Positions 22,697 through 31,887 of a stretch of DNA of 64,000 nt are shown piece after piece. The translations under genes were made by a program, and so were the position numbers. The notes beneath the pieces were generated by a model. The model ran no database searches and was not told the DNA's origin. It saw only the letters and a program-made list of their open reading frames with translations. Within the stretch, counting starts at the first letter, position 1. The number at the start of each line of letters is the position of its first letter. The DNA comes from Tetrapyrgos nigripes (Eukaryota > Basidiomycota > Agaricomycetes > Agaricales > Campanellaceae): the NCBI GenBank assembly GCA_013368315.1, contig JAACJM010000107.1, positions 1-64,000 on the forward strand, in the 5' to 3' direction.

Positions 22697-24303
22697 CGAT
22701 CAGGAGTGCTTTCAGTGACTGCCTTCAGAAAATTGTCAGCTGAAAAAGAAACATTGGTGTCAACAGAACTGCTCACCATTCCAGAAGGAGTGGAGAAGGG
22801 GTTGATGAAGGCCTTGAAGGTACCATTGTGGCTGTGGAGATGTTGACAGTAATGCTTCCAGGTGTTGATAATCTTTGCTTCCTTGTGCTGATGGAAGCCT
22901 TTAGGTACTGGCTGGTTGGTCTTCTGTGCACACCCCAATGTTATTTGCCTGATAAAAGAGAGTATTCATTAGTGTTGTGAAGTTGGAGGGTGTAGTGACT
23001 CACTGGTCAGCATATATTCCAGCACTAGGACCCTGCCAGATAACATAGTATGTGAGATTCTGTCCACTCTTCCCCAAGCGACTCATAGAGGTATCATAGG
23101 GTGGGGAGCAGGGAATATAGGATGTGTTTGTGGTAGCTCGATCTTGACTGACCATGGTTGAACTTGTCAAACGAGAGGAGTGAAGATTTCTCATCAGAAC
23201 AAACATGTGTCAGAATATTGCATGCCACATGAAACATTCAACCTTTGCAAAAGTTCATGAAGAAAAAAAAAACCTCATTCAGTCAAGGGAGAATCCATAA
23301 TCTGTGCACAGAATATGTCAGTGTCAAGACGACAGTGAGTACTCACCATGAGATATGAGGTAGAGGCCGAGGACATTGAGCTGGACATTGTCAGCAGTGG
23401 AGATGGTGGTGATTTTGGACAAAAATGATGAGTCATCAGCTTGGCTGATGTGCTTTACCATTAAGTTACATGACCATTTTGGAAGAGTGAAAAAAGCTGT
23501 TGCAGAATAGGAGAAGGCAACTTACCATAACCACTATTTAAACTTACTTTTGCAAAAGTGACTGGTGAATTTTGTTGAATCAAACCCATTAAGCTACCTG
23601 ACTGGTGAAAATGAGAAAAAAAACCATGATTCAGCCCAGTGGTCTATATATCTTTCCTCTGGCATATATTTACATATCATAGTGAAGCGAGGTGGAGGAG
23701 AGTGGTGACAAAGTGGTGACATATAAAGAAGAGAACTTTTGCTAAAGCTGTCACACCATTACTTATGGTGACACCCCTGCCATCTATTCTGTCTCTCTCT
23801 CAGCCCTAAATGCCTCAGCCAAAGGATGTGTGGCCTTGATATTTATGCCTAGCTGATTGCAGGTATCCCGAAATCAAAAGTTCTGTTGGAAATGGTTGTA
23901 CCCAAATTTCTCTGTGTTGATCTATTTGGTGGTTGGAGTTGCCATAGAGAATTTTGGTTCTGTTTTGACTGAGTTTTCAAAGAATTAGTTGTGACAAAGT
24001 GAGCAAGTAGAGAACAAATTGAAGTGGTACTCACCTCCAGTAGTATTTTGCAGAACTTTCTCAGCTCTTATGTCTGGCTATTTCTAACTCTTCAGCTGTT
24101 TGGGCCCTCTTCTGCTGCTCTCTATGTTCTTTAAGCTTTTGGTTGATTCTTTGGGAGTTTCTAAGAACAGAAAGCTGTTCAATCCACCATTTAGAATAAA
24201 TGAAATGCAAAGCATACCTTTTTCTATATTCCCTTGCTCTTTTGAGGGTCTGCTCACATTTCTTTGAAGTTGTTGAGGTTGTTTCTGAGCCTGTTTGAGA
24301 CAT
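22697..24303 (-). pseudogene. RNase H1 N-terminal (viroplasmin)-like protein, truncated relic
   Basis: Exon-like pieces run on the minus strand. 24,061-24,303 encodes MSQTGSETTSTTSKKCEQ followed by a basic coiled segment (RAREYRKRYALHF; KLKEHREQQKRAQ) and hits TGA at 24,061-24,063. About 23,004-23,206 contains YYVIWQGPSAGIYADQ, which splices (donor gtgag at 23,003; acceptor at 22,949) to QITLGCAQKTNQPVPKGFHQ, then EAKIINTWKHYCQ. The W-x-G-x-x-x-GIY pattern followed by an F/H and an alanine helix fits the RNase H1 N-terminal nucleic-acid-binding fold (caulimovirus viroplasmin-like) common in Agaricomycete transposon-linked genes. The gene is cut at 22,697. Intron-like gaps contain copies of CTTTTGCWAAAG at 23,547 and 23,736. 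That both exon groups belong to one gene is an inference. Confidence 0.5.
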
Positions 24304-24577
24304 AGGTGATGTCAGGAGAAAAAGTGGTGTAGGGAGAAGTGAGGTGATGAAGGTTCACTATAGTGTGTGTACCTTTATGTAAAAGATGCATCTAACAACT
24401 GGGCATTCTGATTCGTGCAGTTGCCAACTACAATCAAGTCCCAGTGTACTCATGAGAACCATTTACAGCCCATTACATATTGATGCTTTCATTTCAAGAA
24501 AAATCATACATGAAAATAGAGACTAATGCCAGATTTTGGCCAGATTTGAGCATGATGACATCAGAACATGAGATACA

Positions 24578-25870
24578 TTACAAAACATTGTACATAGACT
24601 TCAACTGTTCAATGGTGGAGTACTTGTTTAGACCTTCATTAACTCTTTGATATTGTTTAGCCTCTGCCTCTATCTTCTCCTCTGGAGACATCTGTGTCCT
24701 CATCCTGAACCCATATTCAACATAATGAAAGATTCCACCTGCAGTGTACTGTGTGAATGAGCATCGAGCTTCAGAAGGGCTAATAGGAATATTGAAGTGT
24801 TGGATGAATGCTGAAGGAAGGAGAAGGGTCCAGCCTCAAGGAAAATCTAGAATGAGTTTCAACTCCCACAGAACAATATGTCTGCCAGTTTTATAATCAA
24901 AATGACCCATTGAAGTGACTGCACACCACCCAGCAATGTAGTTCAGATAATCTAGGTGCATTTTTGTGAATATGAAAGGTCCAAAGTTGTATGTGCAGCA
25001 GGCGAAGATGGAATATGGAAATTGAACTGAAGGGTGGGATCATTCTTTTGGAGTTTGGCATTGATATCTCTGTAGTAGTTATAGAGACTGGGTGTGAAAT
25101 GAGCAAAAATAGAAGAGGCATGTCCAGCCAGCCAAATGAAACACCTCTGGTGCCTAAGTCTATTGAGGGCCACCTGAGTTTTCTTGGAATGATAAATCCT
25201 TTTGGCAAACTGGTTCACAATCTTGGCTGAAGTTTTTTGGGGATAGGTTAAGGAAACTCATGGTCTGACCACCATCCAAAGATACCCCATCAGTCTTGAC
25301 AGGATAATTCCCTCTCCTATGTGACAGCTCTTCTTCCTTAAAGGATAGTCCTTGTTTGCTGGCCATCTGATTTCCCTTTCGCTTTTTCTTTGGTTTATTG
25401 ACAGTTGGTCAGCCTTCCATTTCATGATTCAATGCCTGGATAGCCAGCTCAACAACTTCTGATGACCATGTCTCAGGATCTTCCAGGGGAGGACTCAGAA
25501 CAGTGACAACAACTCCATTACTATCTACAACAACTTTGGGTTCAGCACTTTTGCAAAAATATTGGTTGATTGGAAGAACACTTTTGAAAAAGTACTGATT
25601 GGACACTCACCCTTCACCAACTGCAACATATTGGAAACCCAATCTGTCAGGCCCACAAAGCTCCTGAATAGTCCATTCTTTGTCAGAAGACTCATCTCCA
25701 CTGATCTCCTTGGAAGTACAACCCAAATAGCTGGACATCTGCTTTGAGACATCACAAACAACATCAGCTTGAGTCTCTTTAAAGCCATCTTTGAGAAACA
25801 GATTGTGGCCGACAGACATCCTTGGGTGGTATCCCAGAGTGCACTCATAAGCCTCCCTCCTATCCATCCA
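24578..25870 (-). pseudogene. TET/JBP-like 2OG-Fe(II) dioxygenase relic
   Basis: TET/JBP enzymes oxidise 5-methylcytosine or thymine in DNA using Fe(II) and 2-oxoglutarate; in Agaricomycetes they are expanded and linked to KDZ DNA transposons (established literature). In order: MDRREAYECTLGYHPRMSVG (25,867), an intron (donor gtgagt at 25,610), SEVVELAIQALNHEMEG, RRGNYPVKTDGVSLDGGQT, HASSIFAHFTPSLYNYY, then the core NFGPFIFTKMHLDYLN with the iron-binding H-x-D at about 24,950-24,958, GWCAVTSMGHFDYKTG, HIVLWELKLILDF, SAFIQHFNIP (second histidine) and EARCSFTQYTAGGIF (2OG-binding arginine). It ends at TAA 24,578. Breaks: frame changes near 25,215 and 25,020 and a TGA at 24,836-24,838. Upstream exons may lie at 26.6-26.85 kb. 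Confidence 0.72.
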
Positions 25871-26110
25871 ATATTTTTCCTGGGAAGAGTGGCTTCAAAT
25901 GGTCAAGGCTTTTGGGTGTTGAGTTTGGGGTACCACAGGATCAGGTGTTGATTTGATAGAACCATGGGTTTTCTTCCTGCTTCGTCTGGTCTTTCTTTTC
26001 TGTTTGCCTGAACACATAGGACTTGAACCTTGAGAGGACAGTGGAGTAGACAGGGAGGATGTGTTGGAATAGAGAGAGAGAGCAGTGCAAGGGGTCTTCA
26101 GTTGGTCTAC

Positions 26111-26572
26111 CTGAGACCAGACCTTGGGGGGGAGGGGGGGTCTGGAGAGACCTTATGACCAAAAGGTACACCATCACATGAAGGGTGTATAGACATACTT
26201 TATGAAGCCATTTGGATCTGAAAGTGCACAAAACATACTCAGGACCCATAAAAGCCATGTGTAATGAGCTTTCTGGCCCGTAACAATGAAATCTCACCTT
26301 TAAATGGTATGTAATTCCCACGATCAGTGATGTCACCACTGGTGCCACATCACAAACATTGTCAGAAAATGATTTGCTACCTCAATATGATAGGTGTCAC
26401 ACAGAATATATCACAGCATCTGTAGGTTAGCAGAGGGCCTATGAGGTAGCCAGGAGGAAAAATTGATCTGATTTCATGATTTGTAAGCCATATTTATCTT
26501 ATCACTTACCATTTTTGGGAAGGAGAGGGGGAGGGGGGGGTCAAGCTGGACCTTATGACCAAAAAGGAACGT
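26111..26572. repeat. Two copies of a G-run block about 400 bp apart
   Basis: Copy 1 (about 26,120-26,168) and copy 2 (about 26,518-26,570) share runs of 5-9 G (ggggggaggggggg type) followed by ccttatgaccaaaa. The gap of more than 100 bp on each side is otherwise dissimilar. Confidence 0.6.
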
Positions 26573-26587
26573 CCAGTCTGGTCATAT

Positions 26588-26853
26588 CATTTTGGAGACC
26601 CCTTGGAGCAGTGTATTAGACCGCTCAGGAGTTTGGATAGGAGTTGTGTCTGCAGAATCAAACAGTGGGATATCTTGAACTTTGTCAAGAGTGGCAGGCT
26701 TTGGTGGTATGAGTGTTTGGACAGTCGTAAAGAGATCGAAGGACATGGAGGCAGTGATCACATCACTGCTCCATGCTGCAAAGACATTGCCAGAATGGGT
26801 CTGTACACAATATTAAATATCAGACTTTAGCAAAAGATGTGGATAGGGGTTAC
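26588..26853 (-). pseudogene. Exon remnants of an unidentified minus-strand gene
   Basis: A minus-strand exon of about 215 nt (about 26,588-26,802) encodes THSGNVFAAWSSDVITASM and later FDSADTTPIQTPERSN, ending at a stop after KMI. It is preceded by a plausible 51-nt intron (donor gtaacc at 26,853, acceptor tacag) that contains CTTTTGCTAAAG 17 nt after the donor, and by a possible tiny exon. It may be the 5' part of the TET/JBP-like gene or a separate gene. No domain is recognised. Confidence 0.35.
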
Positions 26854-28255
26854 CTTTCTGTCCATTATTTTCCTAAAAAAAAATAGAACAACATGTCAGT
26901 AGTTGAACTCTTTGGATCATTAATGAAAAACAGTAGTAAAAGAAAACTCTCCCCATCATGACCTGTGCTCACAGCAAAGTGCTCAGGACTGATAACAGAG
27001 TGGAGCTGCAAGCCATTTTGGGGAGACTCTAAAAGAAAGGAATGTATTGTGGTGAAGGAATAGTATAGGACTTACCTAGTGCTGTCGATAGAGAAAATAA
27101 TAGATGTGCAAAATAAGAAAAAACTGCAGTTTTGACAAAGTTTTTGAATGAGAGAAGTCAAAGACAAATAATCAGGGTCACATGATTGGCTTCCAAATAG
27201 GGGCATCTGAGCCACTCACCTCCTTCATTACCTCAACTTTCAAAAAAGATCACATTGAAATCAGGTGCTGTTTCCTTCTCTATTATTAAGTCTTTTTCAT
27301 TGCCAAGTAAGTTCATACAGTGCTACAAACATATTTTACCCCCAATTCCCACCTATTGACCAAATTCACCTCCATATCTCTGACAGCAGACCCAGACTCA
27401 AGTGACCATGGCACACACTAAGAAGGCTAGACTTCCAGAAAGAAGCGAAATGCAGACAAAAAACACAGTAATAAGGGTTATTTCCTTGGTCTGCCTCTAG
27501 AGCTGCTTGAGAGCTTCTTCCCTACCTATCGGGACAACTTCAGAAACCAAGCCAAGTTCTGGAGCAAGTTTTTTGGAGAATACAAATCCGACTTTCTGCA
27601 CAACCTGACAGCAGATGAGGTAAAAGAAGTTGAGAAGATCAAAGTCAAACATAATATCGACCAATGGGTTAAGAAGAGTGCTGTGGGCGCTGGGATGGCA
27701 GTGACAACGAAGAAGAAGACAACAATGAAGAAGATGGACCCCAATCTGCTCCCACTACCAACCTGCCTGATGCATCTGCCCAGAAAGACAAACACAACTC
27801 CACTGAAGGTGGGCTGGACACACTAGAACTGAATGTGCCTGTCACTGGTGATGCGTCCAGGACTGTGAATGCATCTGGTGCAAACATTGACATGTCTGGG
27901 CCAACTGGATCTGCTGAACCTAATGTGCCTGGCCAAGCTGCATCTGGTTTGGCATCTTCCGCCTCTGGTCCATCTGCATCTGCATCTAGTGTGCCCCATT
28001 GATTGACCCCAATGCGTCTGATCCCTCCTCATCTGATAAAACCAACAGAAAGCTGTCTGACCCCACCTCTTCTGCAAATGACAATGCCAAGGTTGCCGGA
28101 GCCAATGAAGGACAGAAGTCAGGTCAAAAGAAGAAAGAGTCAGAACCAGTGATGACGCAGAAGCGCAAGAAGAAGAAGGTCATTGAGAGAACTGATGCAG
28201 AGAACATTTTGCTGGTGAGGGCTGCTACAAATGAGGTAATACCCCATATCCTTCA

Positions 28256-30092
28256 CTTTTGCAAAAGCAATATTCACTTTTCTGTCTTTTAGAAAGTGGC
28301 CCAATGGTTTTCAACGCGACTGACCAAAGAGAAATCCATCCACTTGAAAGAAAGTGACGTGTTGCTCAGCTCCTTGCACGACTCTGCTATTGGTTGTGCC
28401 CCCATCAGAATGACAGATTACAAGTTCTACCAGAAACATCCAGATTACAAGCACAAAGTTGACAAGGCCTATCACAAACGATTTGGTGCACCTGAGAAAG
28501 GCAGTTGTTTTAGGTTACAGGAACACGTCCTCATTGCTAAGGAACTATTTGCCAAAGAGGATTCAGAAACTGTAGAGAAGATACGAAAGGAAATGGAAGA
28601 GGAGTACAAGCAGGATATGAACGAGTACAACTGACTGAAGGGGATGGACAAATACGACACCTCAGACTCCAGCTTGGTAGACAGGTGTGTGTTCATCACT
28701 TTTGCTAAACTTTGATTAATAGCTTACTTTGACTCAGACGGCAGAAGATTCTGCCTGCAGCACTCAACAAGGTTCTTCAAAACTTTGGCAAGGCCACCAG
28801 AACCAAGATCAGGAGATCAGGTTGCCCAGGCATGTTACTCAAGAGGTACCTGGCCCCATGCATTGACAGGTCCTGAGTCATGGGAAGGCCATTGGAACCC
28901 TACATTGGATTCTCTTTTGCAAAAGCAGTCATCCAAAACACAGGAGGAGTTCAATGCGAAGCTGGTGAAAAAGGGGAAGTTTGGAATGGAAGCTCTTTAT
29001 AAGGCAATGGTCCATGTTGGTGACTTTGTTGTTTTCAATCCAGAGATGCTGGATGGAAAAATTGGTAGAGTCATTTCTGCTATCAAGGGCCTGTAAGTGG
29101 TCCTTTGCTTTTGCAAAAGTATGTCATTAATATTCTGCACATAGATGTCCAGGTATAGAAGATACTCCCTCCCTCCTGAGTACAACCCACAGCACTGTCT
29201 CCAATGCCACTCAGCCAGGTCCTGCTTCTCATCCTTGTCCAAAGCCAAAGCTGACAGGGACTCATCGTCGTCCAGGTCCACCAGGGATCTGGAATCCTCC
29301 TTCAGATCAAAGTCACATTGAGGCTCCTCCTATGTCAACACCTTCTGGGCACTCTTCTCCACCTACTTCAATGGCCCCTCTTGAACCTCCCAGAACATCT
29401 GGTCTGTCTGCCTCTACAACCCCTCTGCCTGCCTCAAAGCCTCCAGCTCTGGACGAGGTCCAAGTTTCTCCCATGTAGTTCTCTGAGACTTTTGCTAAAG
29501 TGTATTTTCTGAAGAAATTCTTCCCCAGTGCATCTATTGCTGAACATTCCTCGAACCTGGTCTGCCCACATCTACAACCCTTCCCTCTATGACCCCTCTG
29601 CCCCTATGACCCCTCTGCCCCCTATGACTCCTCTGCCCCCTATGACTCCTCTGCCTCCTATGACTCCTCTGCCCCATACAACCCCTCCGCCTGCCTCAAA
29701 ACATCCAGCTCCAGGCTCACAGCAAGTTTCTCCTAGTATGTAAGTACTCCGATACTTTTGCTAAAGCACATAGTTCTGAAGAGCTTCTGCCCCACTGCTA
29801 TGCTGTTATATAGTTCAGAATCTAATGATAACAAGCCAAAGGACAAGCCTGAATCAGTGCCTGATAAGGACAAGCCAGGGGTTGATCTTCCAAATATGTA
29901 AGTATGGGAGTACTTTTGCTAAAGCTAGCAATGCTGACAATCTGTCCTGCAGTGAAACTCTATCGGACACTGGAACTACCACAGAGACAGTCATTGATGC
30001 AGATATGGAGATGGATGAGACTTCCATGGCTACAGATCCTGCAGGTTCTAAGGCTTTGTAAGTGGTAGTGTTTTCCTGTTCTTTTGCAAAAG
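28256..30092 (+). repeat. Intronic 12-nt palindrome CTTTTGCWAAAG, seven introns
   Basis: Starts at 28,256; 28,699 (last base C); 29,108; 29,489; 29,755; 29,913; 30,081, one per intron. Distance from the first base of the 5' splice site is 20, 14, 15, 14, 15, 15 and 23 nt. The rest of each intron is unrelated in sequence. Another copy (28,914) falls in a stretch that is either exon or an undefined intron. Outside this gene, copies or one-mismatch versions occur at 23,242; 23,547; 23,736; 25,548; 25,581; 26,825; 30,971; 31,009 and 31,203. Confidence 0.85.
29580..29690 (+). repeat. 18-bp minisatellite in coding sequence
   Basis: About five copies of ccccctatgactcctctg encoding MTPLPP repeats in the proline-rich part of the decayed multi-exon gene. 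Confidence 0.85.
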
Positions 30093-30740
30093 TCTCACCA
30101 CTAGTATGACTTGTACAGTGGAAAATGGAAGATTGATTCAGTCACTGTCAGCCGATTCTCACTGGATGGCGTGAAGATTCCACCCTGGGCCTCGAAAATG
30201 AAGGTTTATCTCTTGAATGGGATCGGTGGGACAATTTGGGCGGATGCTGTTGAGTGCTTGATGTCACTGGAAGGATCCTATGGCTTCAAAACTCAAACTC
30301 AAACCCTCTCCACAATTTGTCAACCACCTGCTATCGCTTATTGGATCAGGAGTGACCAAAAGGAGCAGATTCCCCATAAACTTATTTCAACTCCTGTTGA
30401 CAACTACTACCCAGTGTTCAAACACTGGTGGAATGACTTACAGCCAGAATGGAGAAAGTTGGCTGAGGATTCTGATGAATATAGTCGTGGACAGTGGAAG
30501 ACAGAGGTAGGAGGAGATTATGGAACTCTGGTCTGCCCCAGGAACAACAGAATGTATAATGTCCTTGCATTCCTGTCCTGGTGGCTTCGGACACACCCTG
30601 AGTTTTTGGGAGATTCTGCTGTGGCCAGTGAAGAGTGGGCTGCCATGATCGCTGACATTGTTTGGGTGATGGAGGCTTTGCAGAGTGAAGAGACTGTGCA
30701 CAAGAAACCACCCTGGAAAAGAGCTCGTGTCTCCTCCTGA

Positions 30741-31368
30741 TCCCATTGTTGTCCCCCTTGTTCTTTTGTTGGCTTTGTTATCATCTTGCATTCTGTTGTT
30801 GTTGTTGTCCTGGTCTCTGTCATCATCGTTATTGTCATTGTCATTGTCCTGCTCTCCATTGTTGTTGTTGTCATCCTGGTCTCTGTCGTTGTCATCATCC
30901 TGCTCTCAGTATCCTATCGTCTAGTTGCTATCTTGTACATATATGCTGATACATACATATTTACCACTGTCTTTTGCAAAAGGGCTGTATATTACTCATT
31001 CTCCATATTTTTTGCAAAAGCAATACACTTTATTATGGCTGTGAAGCTTTGAGAACGAGAAATAATAAAAATGACTTAAGCAAGCATTTGCTGAAGACAG
31101 CTGCCTTGGCTAAGCCCCACCCACCAGCCACCAGGCTGCTGCAGGGGCTGCTACTGGTGCACCATGACTTTTGCAAATTTCGTGTGGAAGATAGGTCCAC
31201 TACTTTTGCTTTAGTATTACAGCATCAGCTGAACACATTGCTTCTTTCCTGCAACCACTGTGGTCATCAACCTGCTTCTAATGCAAGATCCAATGGTGTC
31301 TGGTTTTGCTCATAAAAGAAAGACTGCCTTTCCAAATGCCCTGAAAAAATCCTTTCCTCTCTCTCATT
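30741..31368. other. Low-complexity tail and intergenic sequence
   Basis: 30,790-30,910 is a GTT/ATT-rich minisatellite with tcctggtctctgtc repeated; its valine/isoleucine-rich frame is an artefact. Further on are copies of the CTTTTGCWAAAG motif (30,971, 31,009, 31,203). No gene is seen. Confidence 0.6.
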
Positions 31369-31555
31369 ATGGCTGATGCACAAGATGGATCAGACCAACC
31401 AACCAACAGCAGCAATCGCACTTGAAATGAGCGAGATAGACCAGATCCAACACTCATATTGAGTAAAGGACAGACCTGTACTCAGACCAAAACCACCAGA
31501 GCAAAACAGGTTACTAGTGAAGATGCTGACACTAATGCTAGTGAAGCAAATTCTG
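31369..31555 (+). pseudogene. Isolated first exon of an unidentified gene, cut by the block border
   Basis: The ATG at 31,369 reads MADAQDGSDQPTNSSNRT, then TGA (31,423-31,425, probably from CGA), then continues open (SEDADTNASEANSG) to a gtatgt donor at 31,556. The second exon is missing because DUF6535-unit sequence begins at about 31,589. The product is hydrophilic with no domain. Confidence 0.4.
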
Positions 31556-31683
31556 GTATGTTCCTTTTATTGAGTCTCTGAATTCTTGGTGGCCAGTCTG
31601 CTTGAGTGTATCAACTGGGATGAGACTCAAGAGCAGCAGAAGGATTTTGCCATCAATTATTGTTATTCCAATTCGTCCAACTA

Positions 31684-31782
31684 CAGTGACTCTGAAAACT
31701 GATGTCATCCCTGTGACCAGATTCAATTCAAAAACTCAATTCGATCTGGTCACGGGGGTGACATCAGTTTTCGGAGTCACTG
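31684..31782. mobile_element. 99-bp TA-flanked MITE (Tc1/mariner type)
   Basis: Almost the entire element is an imperfect inverted repeat with arms of about 46 bp (CAGTGACTCTGAAAACTGAT against ATCAGTTTTCGGAGTCACTG) and flanking TA (31,682-31,683; 31,783-31,784). It sits in the 3' flank of DUF6535 copy 4; the corresponding flanks of copies 1 and 2 (about 1,060; about 8,880) lack it. Its ends differ from the Tc1 element at 20.5 kb, so another transposase mobilised it. Confidence 0.85.
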
Positions 31783-31887
31783 TATGTATTGGCACTGTCT
31801 ACCATTTGTATTCTTGTACATTATGCAACTTGTAGATACAGAGTCTATAAGCATTTACATGTATAGGTCCAGTCCCCAACCTTGTCT

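Larger units (their letters stand above)
27418..30740 (+). pseudogene. Multi-exon gene of unknown function with palindrome-tagged introns, decayed
   Basis: It starts MAHTKKARLPERSEMQ; the next segment GYFLGLPLELLESFF and AKFWSKFFGEYKSDFL resembles N-termini of hypothetical Agaricomycete proteins (recall only). A serine/threonine-rich linker, a basic QKRKKKKVIERTDAEN, a proline-rich MTPLPP repeat region and a C-terminal domain (KMKVYLLNGIGGTIWADAVE to LVCPRNNRMYNVLAFLSWWL) follow. Introns I can define: 28,236-28,292; 28,685-28,737; 29,093-29,144; 29,475-29,528; 29,740-29,813; 29,898-29,952; 30,058-30,118. All but the first are phase 2. Breaks: frame changes near 27,690 and 28,000, a TGA at 28,632-28,634 where CGA is likely, and a shift after 29,528. 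Stop at 30,738-30,740. No catalytic motif is seen. Confidence 0.6.
22697..31588. other. 8.9-kb foreign block of decayed transposon-associated genes
   Basis: The flanking unit homology stops at about 22,696 (spacer) and resumes at about 31,589 (DUF6535 3' flank, ggccagtctgcttgagtgta, compare 8,790). Inside, the sequence is visibly poor in CpG and rich in TpG/CpA, and holds relics of at least four genes on both strands, each cut or broken. Both borders cut genes (a minus-strand gene at the left, a first exon at the right), so the block is probably an internal piece of a larger element or locus rather than one complete transposon. No terminal repeats were found. Confidence 0.7.

Noticed and set aside
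29580..29690. CRISPR-like array (short regular repeats)
   Set aside because: Direct tandem 18-bp repeats without spacers, in coding frame, in a eukaryote; it is a minisatellite.
30786..31052. Valine/isoleucine-rich frame resembling a membrane protein
   Set aside because: It is a GTT/ATT minisatellite after the stop of the upstream gene; its hydrophobicity is a composition effect.
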